Shown: piece after piece, positions 43,397 to 51,811 of the stretch | How positions within the stretch are numbered: the stretch's first letter is position 1 | Layout: each line of letters opens with the position of its first letter | Translations under genes and position numbers: made by a program | From: Bradyrhizobium sp. YR681 | GTDB lineage: Bacteria; Pseudomonadota; Alphaproteobacteria; Rhizobiales; Xanthobacteraceae | Length of the DNA stretch: 53,200 bases | Assembly: GCF_000282615.1 (NCBI RefSeq) | Contig: NZ_AKIY01000230.1 | Coordinates: forward strand, 1 to 53,200 | Reading direction: 5' to 3' | The notes under the pieces: generated by a model | The model's database searches: none | What the model saw: the letters and a program-made list of their open reading frames with translations, nothing else | Told to the model about the DNA's origin: nothing

Positions 43397-44779
43397 TCAC
43401 GCGGCAAGCAGACGCGATAAAGCGGCAAGGTCAGGCGCACGGTCCAGATCCTCGACCGCTCTGAGAATCGATGAACAATGCGCGCTGCTCCAGACCGATC
43501 CTGCGACCTCGCGGAACTTGTCCTGGACTTCCTCCGCGCTGTAGGGGTCTTCGGTATCGCCCTTGTTGGTGTAAGCTTCGGCGCTGAGAATTCGGCCATC
43601 GACCAGCGTGATTTTCACGCGCGCCGGACGAAGGCCCGGCAGCATCGTGGTGAGCGCCTTGTCCTCGCGCACCGCAACACGCCCCGCCAAAGCGAGCGTC
43701 ACCGCATCGCGCCGCGCATCATCGCGAAAGGCAGCGATCGAGGCCGCACCATTGACAATCGTCGTCGCCAGCGAAAATGGCAGCGAGAACTTGGCCGCCA
43801 GCATGTTGCGGGGCTGCTGACCATCGAGCTGCGCTGCCCAGATGTAGGTATCGACATCGATTTTGGCGATATCGTCCGGCTTCAGATGGCCGCCGGCCTC
43901 CGCGATCAGACTTTGCAGCGCGTCGAGCGCGCCGTGATTATAGCGGCAGGCGGCGTGGCGCTTGAAATAGTTGCGCGCGATCTCCCACCGCGTGCCGAGA
44001 TCGGCGATCATCTCCCCGGGCTGAAACTGATCGGCGATGACGGTGCCGTAGATCGTGCCGATCCCATCCGCCTCGCCGATAAATCCGGCATCCACCATCT
44101 CCCAGGCGCGCAGGCCGATTTCGTTCGAGAAGCCGGCGAAGCTGTTGCGCACGGTACCGCCTTCCAGCATGGTCCGGCGGCTTGTCGCCAGCCCGAGTGT
44201 CGATGAGACATTGATGACTTCCGCCATCTGCTCGCGGGTCGCGTTGCGCAGTTTGGCAACGGCCACCGCAGCACCCACCGTGCCCCAGGTGCCATGCGGG
44301 TGCATCGTGACGCGCAGCTTTGATGCAATGCCGATGCGCGAACCGATTTCGTAGCCGAGCGCAATGGCCAGCAACACATCCGCACCGCTTCTGCCAAGCT
44401 CTTCGGCAGCCGCCAGAACGGCCGGCACGACATGGATCCCGGGATGACCGCGCGCGAACTGATTGCCTTCGTCGATCTCCAGCATGGTGCCGGCGGTGCC
44501 GTTCAGGAATGCCGCGAGACCGGCCGGAGCACGACGGCCGGCGCCGATGACCGGAGCAGCATCGTCAGCGGACGTACGGCAGAGGCGTGCCGTCAGGCGT
44601 TGCATCTCCGGCTCCTGCGCACCCGCTGCGATCGCCCCGATGCAGTCAAACAGCACCTGCTTGGTGCGCGCCACGACATCCCCGGGAAGCTGCTCCGCCG
44701 CCACCGTTGCAGCGAAGTCGGCCCAGCGATGCAGCCATTGCGGCCGCGTGGTCTGGAGGGAAGCATTTTGCAACATCAT
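43397..44779 (-). CDS. MmgE/PrpD family protein
   Basis: This 460-residue protein is of the MmgE/PrpD family, which includes 2-methylcitrate dehydratase, cis-aconitate decarboxylase and iminodisuccinate epimerase. Typical segments are DCIGAIAAGAQEPEMQRL, FLNGTAGTMLEIDEGNQFARGHPG and the conserved KRHAACRYNHGALDAL. It starts at ATG 44779 or GTG 44782, both touching the stop of the upstream ATPase gene. It precedes the PEP-mutase-family lyase gene, an order seen in methylcitrate-like pathways. Dehydratase and decarboxylase roles are both open. Confidence 0.92.
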   Translation of the reverse strand: MMLQNASLQTTRPQWLHRWADFAATVAAEQLPGDVVARTKQVLFDCIGAIAAGAQEPEMQRLTARLCRTSADDAAPVIGAGRRAPAGLAAFLNGTAGTMLEIDEGNQFARGHPGIHVVPAVLAAAEELGRSGADVLLAIALGYEIGSRIGIASKLRVTMHPHGTWGTVGAAVAVAKLRNATREQMAEVINVSSTLGLATSRRTMLEGGTVRNSFAGFSNEIGLRAWEMVDAGFIGEADGIGTIYGTVIADQFQPGEMIADLGTRWEIARNYFKRHAACRYNHGALDALQSLIAEAGGHLKPDDIAKIDVDTYIWAAQLDGQQPRNMLAAKFSLPFSLATTIVNGAASIAAFRDDARRDAVTLALAGRVAVREDKALTTMLPGLRPARVKITLVDGRILSAEAYTNKGDTEDPYSAEEVQDKFREVAGSVWSSAHCSSILRAVEDLDRAPDLAALSRLLAA

Positions 44780-45492
44780 CACATTCCCAAATAGGTCTTG
44801 GCCAATTCACTGTTTCCGGCCAGTTCGGCTCCGGTCCCGGAAAGCACCAGGCAGCCGTGCTCCATCACGTGGGCGGCATCGGCGAGCTCCAGCGACTGCA
44901 TGACGTTTTGCTCGACGAGAAGGATCGTCAGTCCGACCTCGTTCAAGCGACCGATCAGCGTGAACATCTCCTCGACCAGACGCGGCGCCAGCCCGAGCGA
45001 GGGCTCGTCCAGAATGAGAAGCCTTGGTTGCCCCATCATGCCCCGGCCGATCGCAACCATCTGCTGTTCGCCGCCGGAGAGCGTGCCGGCGCGCTGCGCG
45101 AAGCGTTCCTTCAGGCGAGGAAACACGGTCAGCACCTGCTCCATGGTCCGGGCACGCTCGGCTTTCCCGCGCCGGTAGGAGCCAAGCTCCAGGTTCTCGC
45201 GCACGCTGAGATCGGGAAACAGCTTGCGGCCCTCAGGCACGTGCACGAGGCCTGCCGCAACGATATCCGCCGGGCTCTTTCGATCGATGCGTTGCCCATC
45301 GAAGATCACCTCGCCGCGTTGCGGACGGACGATGCCCGACAGGACCTTGTTCAAGGTCGTCTTGCCGACGCCGTTGGCGCCCAGCACCGCGACGATCGAT
45401 CCGGCCTCGACCTCGAGACTGACGCCGCACAGCACGGAGGTGCCGTCGTAGCCGGCGACCAGGTCTTTCACTTCGAGCAGCGCTTCAGCCAT
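44779..45492 (-). CDS. livF: Branched-chain amino acid-type ABC ATPase LivF
   Basis: This 237-residue ATPase has Walker A GANGVGKT at residues 38-45, LSGGEQQMVAIGRGMM, LLILDEPSLGLAP, and VEQNVMQSLELADAAHVMEHG, the LivF pattern. It overlaps livG by 8 bases (ATGGCTGA) and the MmgE/PrpD gene by 1-4 bases. With the four upstream genes it forms a complete HAAT-family importer, which in many soil bacteria carries amino acids, urea, amides or aromatic acids. Confidence 0.95.
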   Translation of the reverse strand: MAEALLEVKDLVAGYDGTSVLCGVSLEVEAGSIVAVLGANGVGKTTLNKVLSGIVRPQRGEVIFDGQRIDRKSPADIVAAGLVHVPEGRKLFPDLSVRENLELGSYRRGKAERARTMEQVLTVFPRLKERFAQRAGTLSGGEQQMVAIGRGMMGQPRLLILDEPSLGLAPRLVEEMFTLIGRLNEVGLTILLVEQNVMQSLELADAAHVMEHGCLVLSGTGAELAGNSELAKTYLGM

Positions 45493-46243
45493 GGCTGGCC
45501 GCCCCCGACGCGATCCGCGCCGCAGCGCCCGGCCCGAGATAGGCCTCGATGACCTTCGGCTCGCGCGTCACTTCGGCCGGGGTGCCTTCGGCAATCATCC
45601 GTCCTTCGGCCAGAACATAGACGTGATCGCACAGACTCATCACCGCCTGCATGACATGCTCGACCATGAGGATGGTGATGCCGTCCGCGACGAACGCCTT
45701 GATGACGGGAATGATGTCGCGCACTTCAGACGGGTTCAGTCCGGCCAGAACCTCGTCGAGCAGCAACAAGCGCGGCCTGGTCGCGAGCGCGCGGGCCAAT
45801 TCCAGGCGCTTGCGCGCGGAAACCGTAAGCCCGGCCGCCGGCGCATCCAGCCGGCTTGCCAGGCCGACGCGTTCGGCAATCACGGCGGCACGGTCCAGCG
45901 CCTCATCGCGACGACGGCAATGCAGATAGGCGCCGACAGCGATATTCTCGCGCACACTCAGGCCGGCGAAAGGCTGGACGATCTGGAACGTCCTGGCGAT
46001 ACCGAGCGACGCCCTGCGATGCGGAGACAGGCCGGAGATCTCCGCCTCGTCAAAAACGATCGAGCCGGATGTTGGCGGCTCAAATCCGGAAATCAGGCTG
46101 AAGAGCGTCGTCTTGCCGGCGCCGTTCGGCCCGATCAGACCGGTAATCCCTCCAGCCTTCACGATCAGGCTGGCGTTGTCGACGGCCAGGAGACCGCCGA
46201 ACCGTTTGCTGGCATTGCTGACGCGCAGAAGCGGAGCCGTCAT
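45485..46243 (-). CDS. livG: Branched-chain amino acid-type ABC ATPase LivG
   Basis: This 252-residue ATPase has Walker A GPNGAGKT at residues 38-45, an RTFQIVQPFAGLSVRENIAV motif after the first strand set, and LLLDEVLAGLNPSEV in Walker B. The signature is degenerate (LTVSARKRLELARAL in place of LSGG), which is a normal variant in LivG. It overlaps livM by 4 bases and livF by 8. It is the second ATP-binding subunit of the importer. Confidence 0.94.
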   Translation of the reverse strand: MTAPLLRVSNASKRFGGLLAVDNASLIVKAGGITGLIGPNGAGKTTLFSLISGFEPPTSGSIVFDEAEISGLSPHRRASLGIARTFQIVQPFAGLSVRENIAVGAYLHCRRRDEALDRAAVIAERVGLASRLDAPAAGLTVSARKRLELARALATRPRLLLLDEVLAGLNPSEVRDIIPVIKAFVADGITILMVEHVMQAVMSLCDHVYVLAEGRMIAEGTPAEVTREPKVIEAYLGPGAAARIASGAASHG

Positions 46244-47211
46244 GCCGGCCTCCGCGCGCGCCAGAGCCGAGCCAGCCTGGTCAGAAGACCCTGCAATCCA
46301 TCGCGCGCAAAGGCGATGATCAGCACCAGCAGGATACCGAACAGCGCCAGATCGATGCCGAGAACCCGGCCCGCCACGGCTTTGGCCAATTCGCCAAGGA
46401 AATGCAGCGCGAGGGCACCGAGCAACGGGCCGAACACGGTGCCCAATCCACCGATGATCGGCCCCAAAAGCGCTTCGACCGAAATCCAGGTGCCGAAGGC
46501 GATCGACGAATCGACGAACAGGAAATACTGGACGTAAAATGCGCCCGCCAATGCGGTCATCGCTGCGGACAACATAATCGCCTTGAGTTTGACATCGAGC
46601 GTATCAACGCCAAGCGCCGCGGCGGCATCTTCGTTTTCGCGCACGGCGACGAGATAGGCGCCGAAGCGGCTCCGCTCGATGCCGCGCATCAGGAACATGA
46701 CAGCGGTCACTATTGCGAGGATGATCCAGAAATAGATCGCCCGGCTCGCAAACTGAAAATTCGCGGCGGAGACCTGCAACTTGATCAGGGTGCCCGCGGC
46801 CCCGCCCGTGAAAGGCGTGGCATTGGCGATGATCCGGAACACTTCGGCGAAGGCCAGCGTGATCAGGGCAAAATAAGAGCCGCGCAGTCCCGACCGGAAA
46901 CTCAAATAGCCGATGACGGCGCCAACGGCGGCTCCAATTGCGGTCGCCGTCAGCATCGCCGCGTAGGCATTGATGCCGTAACGGGTTTGCAGGATCGCAT
47001 TGCCATAGGCGCCGGCACCGAAGAACGCGGCATGGCCGAAGGAAAATTGCCCGCCGTAACCGGCCAGCAGATTCCAGCCCTGCGCCGCGAGCGCAATGAT
47101 CATCGCCGTGACCAGCGCATTGATGACCGTATTGGACTGGACCATCACCGGCAGCAACGCCAGCAGCAGGGCCGCGATCGCGATCGCGCCGTAAGCCCGG
47201 GCCACGCTCAT
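46240..47211 (-). CDS. livM: Branched-chain amino acid-type ABC permease LivM
   Basis: This 323-residue inner-membrane permease has the LivM signature QGWNLLAGYGGQFSFGHAAF near residues 45-64, the segment GSYFALITLAFAEVFR and the coupling region AVRENEDAAAALGVDTLDVK. A C-terminal region of a few basic residues follows. ATG 47211 overlaps the LivH stop as ATGA, which decides the start over a longer in-frame option. It forms the channel with LivH. Confidence 0.94.
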   Translation of the reverse strand: MSVARAYGAIAIAALLLALLPVMVQSNTVINALVTAMIIALAAQGWNLLAGYGGQFSFGHAAFFGAGAYGNAILQTRYGINAYAAMLTATAIGAAVGAVIGYLSFRSGLRGSYFALITLAFAEVFRIIANATPFTGGAAGTLIKLQVSAANFQFASRAIYFWIILAIVTAVMFLMRGIERSRFGAYLVAVRENEDAAAALGVDTLDVKLKAIMLSAAMTALAGAFYVQYFLFVDSSIAFGTWISVEALLGPIIGGLGTVFGPLLGALALHFLGELAKAVAGRVLGIDLALFGILLVLIIAFARDGLQGLLTRLARLWRARRPA

Positions 47212-48077
47212 GCCTTGGCTCCGAACAGTCCGGTCGGGCGGATCAGCAGCACCAGGATGAAGATGACGAAAATGCCGAGCTGGCCGAGGCTTTCGCCAAA
47301 CATCAGGCCGGAAAGGCTCTCGACGACACCGACGAACAACCCGCCTGCGATCGCGCCGGGGATAGAACCCATGCCGCCGAGCACAACGATGGTGAAGGCG
47401 ACGAGCACATAGGCATTGCCGACGCGCGGATGCACATAATAGGTTGGCAGCAGCAGACACGCCGCGATGGCAAGACATGCCGCGCCGAGCCCGAAGGTCA
47501 CTGCGTAGATATGGGCGACATCGATGCCGGCCAGCGACGCGCCGAGCTTCTCCTTGGCGACCGCGCGGATCGCCTTGCCGGTATCGGTCTGCGCCAGGAG
47601 AATCCATAGCAGCACGGCGACGAGGCAGGAGACGCCGAAAGCCGCCGCACGCGGCAAGGCGAGGAACGTGAAGCCGAGATCGAGCGTGGAAAACCCATAG
47701 GCGACATCGACGGTCCTGGTATCGGAATTGAAGACCGCGAGCAGCAGGTTCTCGATCACGATCGACAATCCCAGCGTGATGAGCAGGATGTTTCGATCAT
47801 CGCCGTGGCTGGCAGGCCCGATCACCAGGCGCTGCAAACCATAGCCGAGCCCGAAGAAGATCAACGCGAGTGGAACCATTGCGACATAGGGGTCGACTCC
47901 GGCCTGGAACGCCAGATAGGCCGCAAACATCGCCGCGCTCAGGATGGCGCCATGAGCGAAGTTGATGATGTGCAGTACACCGTAGACCAGCGTCAGCCCG
48001 ACCGCGATCAGCGCATAGACCGCCCCGGACATCAGGCCGTTCAGCACGGCTGCAGCCAGTATATCGAGCGACGTCAT
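47208..48077 (-). CDS. livH: Branched-chain amino acid-type ABC permease LivH
   Basis: This 289-residue permease has the LivH pattern: NGLMSGAVYALIAVGLTLVY near the N-terminus, the motif GVLHIINFAHGAIL, and the coupling region VAKEKLGASLAGIDVAHIY. The C-terminus has GLFVGVVESLSGLMF. The start ATG 48077 comes 100 bases after the binding-protein gene. That spacer contains two GC-rich hairpins. It pairs with LivM. Confidence 0.94.
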   Translation of the reverse strand: MTSLDILAAAVLNGLMSGAVYALIAVGLTLVYGVLHIINFAHGAILSAAMFAAYLAFQAGVDPYVAMVPLALIFFGLGYGLQRLVIGPASHGDDRNILLITLGLSIVIENLLLAVFNSDTRTVDVAYGFSTLDLGFTFLALPRAAAFGVSCLVAVLLWILLAQTDTGKAIRAVAKEKLGASLAGIDVAHIYAVTFGLGAACLAIAACLLLPTYYVHPRVGNAYVLVAFTIVVLGGMGSIPGAIAGGLFVGVVESLSGLMFGESLGQLGIFVIFILVLLIRPTGLFGAKA

Positions 48078-48092
48078 AGACCTTGAGCCTTG

Positions 48093-48151
48093 GGCCCGGC
48101 GGGCCGTTTGCGAAAAGCGACGGAATTGGCGACCAGACCCGGCAGGCCGGG
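48093..48151. terminator. Two GC-rich hairpins between the SBP and livH genes
   Basis: Two stems lie in the spacer: GGCCC/GGGCC at 48093-48097 and 48101-48105, and CCCGGC/GCCGGG at 48138-48143 and 48146-48151. They lie about 27 to 85 bases past the binding-protein stop on the minus strand. No T-run follows, so partial attenuation or mRNA protection is more likely than full termination. This fits the higher dose of binding protein needed. Confidence 0.45.
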
Positions 48152-48177
48152 CTTGCCGATCGACGCGATGGAAATGA

Positions 48178-49404
48178 TCAGGCCGGGACCGGGAACACCG
48201 GCTTGGCGTCGGCGAAGCTCGCCGGGAAGATGACCTTGATGTCGTTGTCCTGAACCTGGGTGTTGACGGGCGCAGCACCTGTGTTCTGGCCGCCGACGAA
48301 TTGCGTCGGACCATAGGGCATGATGTGACCGGCAAAGGTCGAGGATGCGAGAGCCGCAACGATCGCCTTGCGGTCCGCGGACGCGGCGCGTTCGATCGCA
48401 TCGGCAAGCAGCAGGACGCCCGAATAATTCAGGGCGACGTTGTAGGTGAAGAATTTGCCTGACGCCTCCACCTCTTTCTTCAGGGCCTGCGCCACCGCGT
48501 TGCGCGGGTCGTACCAATGATTGCAGTCCATGACGTTCTGTGCCGCTTCCGGAAATTCCTTGACAAAGCGGTAGTTGGACGCGGCGCCGTTAAGCACGCA
48601 GAATATTCCCTTCGGCTTGATCTTCTGCTGCTGCATGGTGCGCGCCAGCAGCACAAACTCGCCGTAATAGCTCGACGGGATGATGAGATCCGGATTCTTG
48701 GAGCGGATCTGCAGCGCCACGTTCGACATGTCGCGTGCCGGCGTCGGATGCGCGATGGTATCGAGGATCTCGAAGCCGCGCTTGGGCAATTCGGCCTGCA
48801 TCAGCTTGGCAAGGCCCGAACCGAACAGGCCGTCCTCATGCACCAGCACCACGGTCCTGGCCGGCTTGCCGGCGGCATCGTTGATGGTCACCAAATTGTC
48901 GAGCGCACTCTTGGTGACGATGCCGAAGCCGGGCGCGAAGCGAAAGGTGTTGGTCAGGCCGCGGGAGACGATCTGGTCCGAAACGCCGACATCGACGATG
49001 TAGCCGAGATCATAGCGCGAGGCCGCCTGCGTTGCGGCAAGGCAGATCGGACTGGCGAAGCCGCCGACGATCGCCACGACGCCTTCTGCCGCCATGCGCT
49101 CGACTTCCGCGGTGCCGCCTTCGGGTGTCGAGCGCGCGTCGCCGAACACCATTTCCAGCTTGGCGCCCCCCAGCGACTTGATGCCGCCCTTGTCGTTGAT
49201 CGCCTTGATGGCAGCCACGGCACCGATCTGGCCTTGCGCACCATCAAAGGCCAGCGCCCCGGTGACCGGCTGCAAAATGCCGATCTTGATCGCAGCGCCC
49301 TGCGCCCGCAGATAGGCCGGCATCGCCACGGCTCCGGCGACCAAAGCCGCACCGCCCTCGAGAACGCGGCGGCGCGACAAACCGGTCTTGCCTGTCTTGG
49401 ACAT
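48178..49404 (-). CDS. Branched-chain amino acid-type SBP (LivK/Peripla_BP_6)
   Basis: This 408-residue periplasmic binding protein of the HAAT type has a twin-arginine signal (SRRRVLEGGAALVAGAVAMP, residues about 10-30, ending near YLRAQG). The mature domain begins IKIGILQPVTGALAFDGAQG, then GDARSTPEGGTAEVERMA and VVAIVGGFASPICLAATQAA. ATG 49404 has GGAGAG about 7 bases upstream. The gene follows the GntR/HutC regulator after 41 bases and would be first of the transport genes. The ligand may be an amide or aromatic acid rather than leucine. Confidence 0.94.
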   Translation of the reverse strand: MSKTGKTGLSRRRVLEGGAALVAGAVAMPAYLRAQGAAIKIGILQPVTGALAFDGAQGQIGAVAAIKAINDKGGIKSLGGAKLEMVFGDARSTPEGGTAEVERMAAEGVVAIVGGFASPICLAATQAASRYDLGYIVDVGVSDQIVSRGLTNTFRFAPGFGIVTKSALDNLVTINDAAGKPARTVVLVHEDGLFGSGLAKLMQAELPKRGFEILDTIAHPTPARDMSNVALQIRSKNPDLIIPSSYYGEFVLLARTMQQQKIKPKGIFCVLNGAASNYRFVKEFPEAAQNVMDCNHWYDPRNAVAQALKKEVEASGKFFTYNVALNYSGVLLLADAIERAASADRKAIVAALASSTFAGHIMPYGPTQFVGGQNTGAAPVNTQVQDNDIKVIFPASFADAKPVFPVPA

Positions 49405-49445
49405 ACTGTCTCTCCATCCGATTGCGGCCGGTGTACGGGCCGAGG

Positions 49446-50243
49446 TCATGACGCTTTCTTGGTGATCCGATCGCCAGCCGCGGGCGCCAGCACGGTGGCC
49501 CAGCGGCGCACACCGGCGGCTTCGGTGCGAACCATTTCCATGTGCAGCGCATAGCGATCCGGCCGATACAGCGCGCTGAGATGCTCGACGCCGCTGCCGT
49601 CGGCGGCAAAAACTGTCCGCGTCGTGCCGAGTAACGCGGACCCGACTTCGACATCGAGCGCGGCCGCCACGTCGGGCGTCGCCAGCACCGCGGTCACTTC
49701 CTGCGTCGCCCGCTCGATCTGCACGCCGGAGCGCTCGAGCAGGGACAGCAGCGGTCGCGCGGCAAGATCGGCCTCGGTGTAGGTGACGCCGATGCGCTGG
49801 GGAACGTGGGTCGTCAGATGCGAGAAGGGCTGGCCGTCGATCAGGCGGACCCGCACCGAGAACTGGGTCTTCTCACCGGCGTTGAGTTTCAGCGTGGACG
49901 CAATCGCCGCCGACGGCTCGCGATAGTCGAAGGCGAGCAACCGAACCGCGGTTTCACGGCCCATCGCCACCAAATTGGCCAGCACATCGGAAAAATCCGC
50001 CACGATCGGCTTGGCCCCGCCGGCGCCGAGCACGAAGGTCCCCGCGCCGCGGCGGCGAGCGATCAATCCCTCCTGCTCCAGCTCGGCAAGCGCGCGCCTG
50101 ACGGTGACGCGCGACACGCCATATTCGGCCGCCAGCGCCTGCTCGGGCGGCAACGTTCCCTGATCGTCGAGCCGGCCACCGGCGATCCGGTCGCGCAGCA
50201 CCAGATAGACTTGCCTGGTCTTTGACGGTTCGACACCGGCCAT
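49446..50243 (-). CDS. GntR/HutC-family regulator with UTRA domain
   Basis: This 265-residue regulator has an N-terminal winged helix-turn-helix (about 10-75, with LAAEYGVSRVTVRRALAELE) and a C-terminal UTRA effector domain (about 90-250). It lies at the head of the long operon, and AAGGTG precedes its ATG. It is divergent from leuC across 154 bases that contain a 14-base palindrome. It may repress both directions and respond to a small acid intermediate. The family assignment is firm; the effector is unknown. Confidence 0.94.
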   Translation of the reverse strand: MAGVEPSKTRQVYLVLRDRIAGGRLDDQGTLPPEQALAAEYGVSRVTVRRALAELEQEGLIARRRGAGTFVLGAGGAKPIVADFSDVLANLVAMGRETAVRLLAFDYREPSAAIASTLKLNAGEKTQFSVRVRLIDGQPFSHLTTHVPQRIGVTYTEADLAARPLLSLLERSGVQIERATQEVTAVLATPDVAAALDVEVGSALLGTTRTVFAADGSGVEHLSALYRPDRYALHMEMVRTEAAGVRRWATVLAPAAGDRITKKAS

Positions 50244-50261
50244 GCGGCACCTTGTGCTTAA

Positions 50262-50275
50262 TACATTTAAATGTA
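50262..50275. promoter_or_regulatory. 14-base perfect palindrome, candidate GntR/HutC operator
   Basis: TACATTTAAATGTA is a perfect 14-base palindrome 19 bases upstream of the GntR start. It overlaps a second, looser dyad TGTA...TACA at 50272-50289 in the AT-rich part of the divergent region. HutC-type regulators bind AT-rich palindromes that often carry TGTA/TACA ends. The site lies well placed to repress both the gntR-liv operon and leuCD. Binding is inferred from position and symmetry. Confidence 0.6.
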
Positions 50276-50397
50276 CAGTATATGATACAACTTGAGCCGC
50301 AAGCCCATTGATCGAGCAGGAAAGTCGGAAATAAGCGGCAGATCTGGTCGGGAAACAGAATATCGGTGGGGGAGTTAGCGGCGAACTCGGACGCTCC

Positions 50398-51804
50398 ATG
50401 ACGGACACGCAACCGGCAAGTATCATCGACAAGCTCTGGGATGCCCACGCCATCACAACGCGTGAGGATGGCCAGACCCTGCTGTTCATCGACCGGCACC
50501 TCGTGCATGAGGGCTCGTTTCACGCCTTCGATCAACTCAGGACTCGCGGCGCGACGGTTGCGCGGCCCGACCTGACCTTCGGAATCGCCGACCATTATGT
50601 GCCGACCCGGCCGGCCTCCAGCGCGGCCAACACAGAGGCCGCGGGCATGATCGAACAACTGGCCCGCAACGCCCGTGAGCACGGCATTCTATCGTTTGGT
50701 CAATCCGACCAGCGCCAGGGCATCGTTCACGTCGCAATACCCGAGCAGGGCCTGACACTGCCCGGGCTGTCGATCGTCTGCGGCGACAGCCATACCTCAA
50801 CCCATGGCGCGTTCGGCGCTTACGCGTTCGGCATCGGCGCGTCGGAAGTCGCGCATGTGCTGATGACACAAACGCTGTGGCAAAAGCGGCCCAAGCGGAT
50901 GCGCATCGTCGTGGAGGGTCACCTGCCCGCAGGAACCGGTGCCAAGGACATCGCCCTGACGATCATCGCCAGGATCGGCGCCGACGGCGCCCAAGGCCAC
51001 GCCATCGAATACGCCGGCAGCGCCATCAAAGCGCTGTCGATGGAGGGGCGGATGACGCTGTGCAACCTCTCCATCGAGGCGGGCGGACGGCTCGGCCTGA
51101 TCGCGCCGGACCAGGCGACGTTCGACTATGTGCGAGGCCTTCCGTTTGCACCGCGCGGTGATGATCTCGACCGCGCCATCGACGACTGGCGCTTGCTGGC
51201 AAGCGATGCTGACGCGGCATTCGATCGGGAAGTCGTCCTCGATGGGCACGACATCGCGCCGGTCGTGACCTGGGGGACCAGTCCGGAACAGGCGGCTGCG
51301 ATCGACGGGTCGGTGCCGGATCCGGCACGGATGGACGATGAGCACAAGGCAGAGGCTGCGCGCGAAGCGATCGGCTACATGGATCTTCGTCCAGGGCAGG
51401 CGCTGAGCGAGATCCGGATCGATCGGGTTTTCATCGGCTCCTGCACCAACAGCCGGATTGAAGACCTGCGCGCCGCCGCCGCGATCCTCGCAGGCCGGCG
51501 CTCGCGCGTGCCAGGCCTGGTATCGCCGGGATCGGTGGCGGTCAAGCAACAGGCGGAGCAAGAGGGTCTCGATCGGATATTTCGCGACGCCGGACTGGAA
51601 TGGGTCGCCTCGGGCTGTTCGATGTGTGTCGGGATGAATGGCGATACGGTGCCATCCGGCGAACGTTGCGCCTCCACGACCAATCGAAATTTCAGGGGAC
51701 GCCAAGGGCTGGGAAGCCGGACGCACCTGATGTCACCAGCCATGGTTGCCGCCGCGGCTGTCGCCGGTCACCTCATCGACAGCCGTCTTCTCGCCCGGGA
51801 ATAG
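50398..51804 (+). CDS. LeuC-like 3-isopropylmalate dehydratase large subunit
   Basis: This 468-residue aconitase-superfamily hydro-lyase has the three cluster-binding Cys in FIGSCTNSRIEDLRA and GCSMCVGMNGDTVP, and GERCASTTNRNFRGRQG. The N-terminal SIVCGDSHTSTHGAFGAYAF is typical of LeuC. It would bind a [4Fe-4S] cluster and (de)hydrate a 2-hydroxydiacid with the small subunit. The ribosome site is weak, although a GGGGAG lies about 24 bases upstream. It is divergent from the regulator. Because it is linked to catabolic genes and its small subunit is divergent, it is probably a paralogue rather than the leucine-pathway enzyme. Confidence 0.93.
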   Translation: MTDTQPASIIDKLWDAHAITTREDGQTLLFIDRHLVHEGSFHAFDQLRTRGATVARPDLTFGIADHYVPTRPASSAANTEAAGMIEQLARNAREHGILSFGQSDQRQGIVHVAIPEQGLTLPGLSIVCGDSHTSTHGAFGAYAFGIGASEVAHVLMTQTLWQKRPKRMRIVVEGHLPAGTGAKDIALTIIARIGADGAQGHAIEYAGSAIKALSMEGRMTLCNLSIEAGGRLGLIAPDQATFDYVRGLPFAPRGDDLDRAIDDWRLLASDADAAFDREVVLDGHDIAPVVTWGTSPEQAAAIDGSVPDPARMDDEHKAEAAREAIGYMDLRPGQALSEIRIDRVFIGSCTNSRIEDLRAAAAILAGRRSRVPGLVSPGSVAVKQQAEQEGLDRIFRDAGLEWVASGCSMCVGMNGDTVPSGERCASTTNRNFRGRQGLGSRTHLMSPAMVAAAAVAGHLIDSRLLARE

Positions 51805-51811
51805 AATTCAG

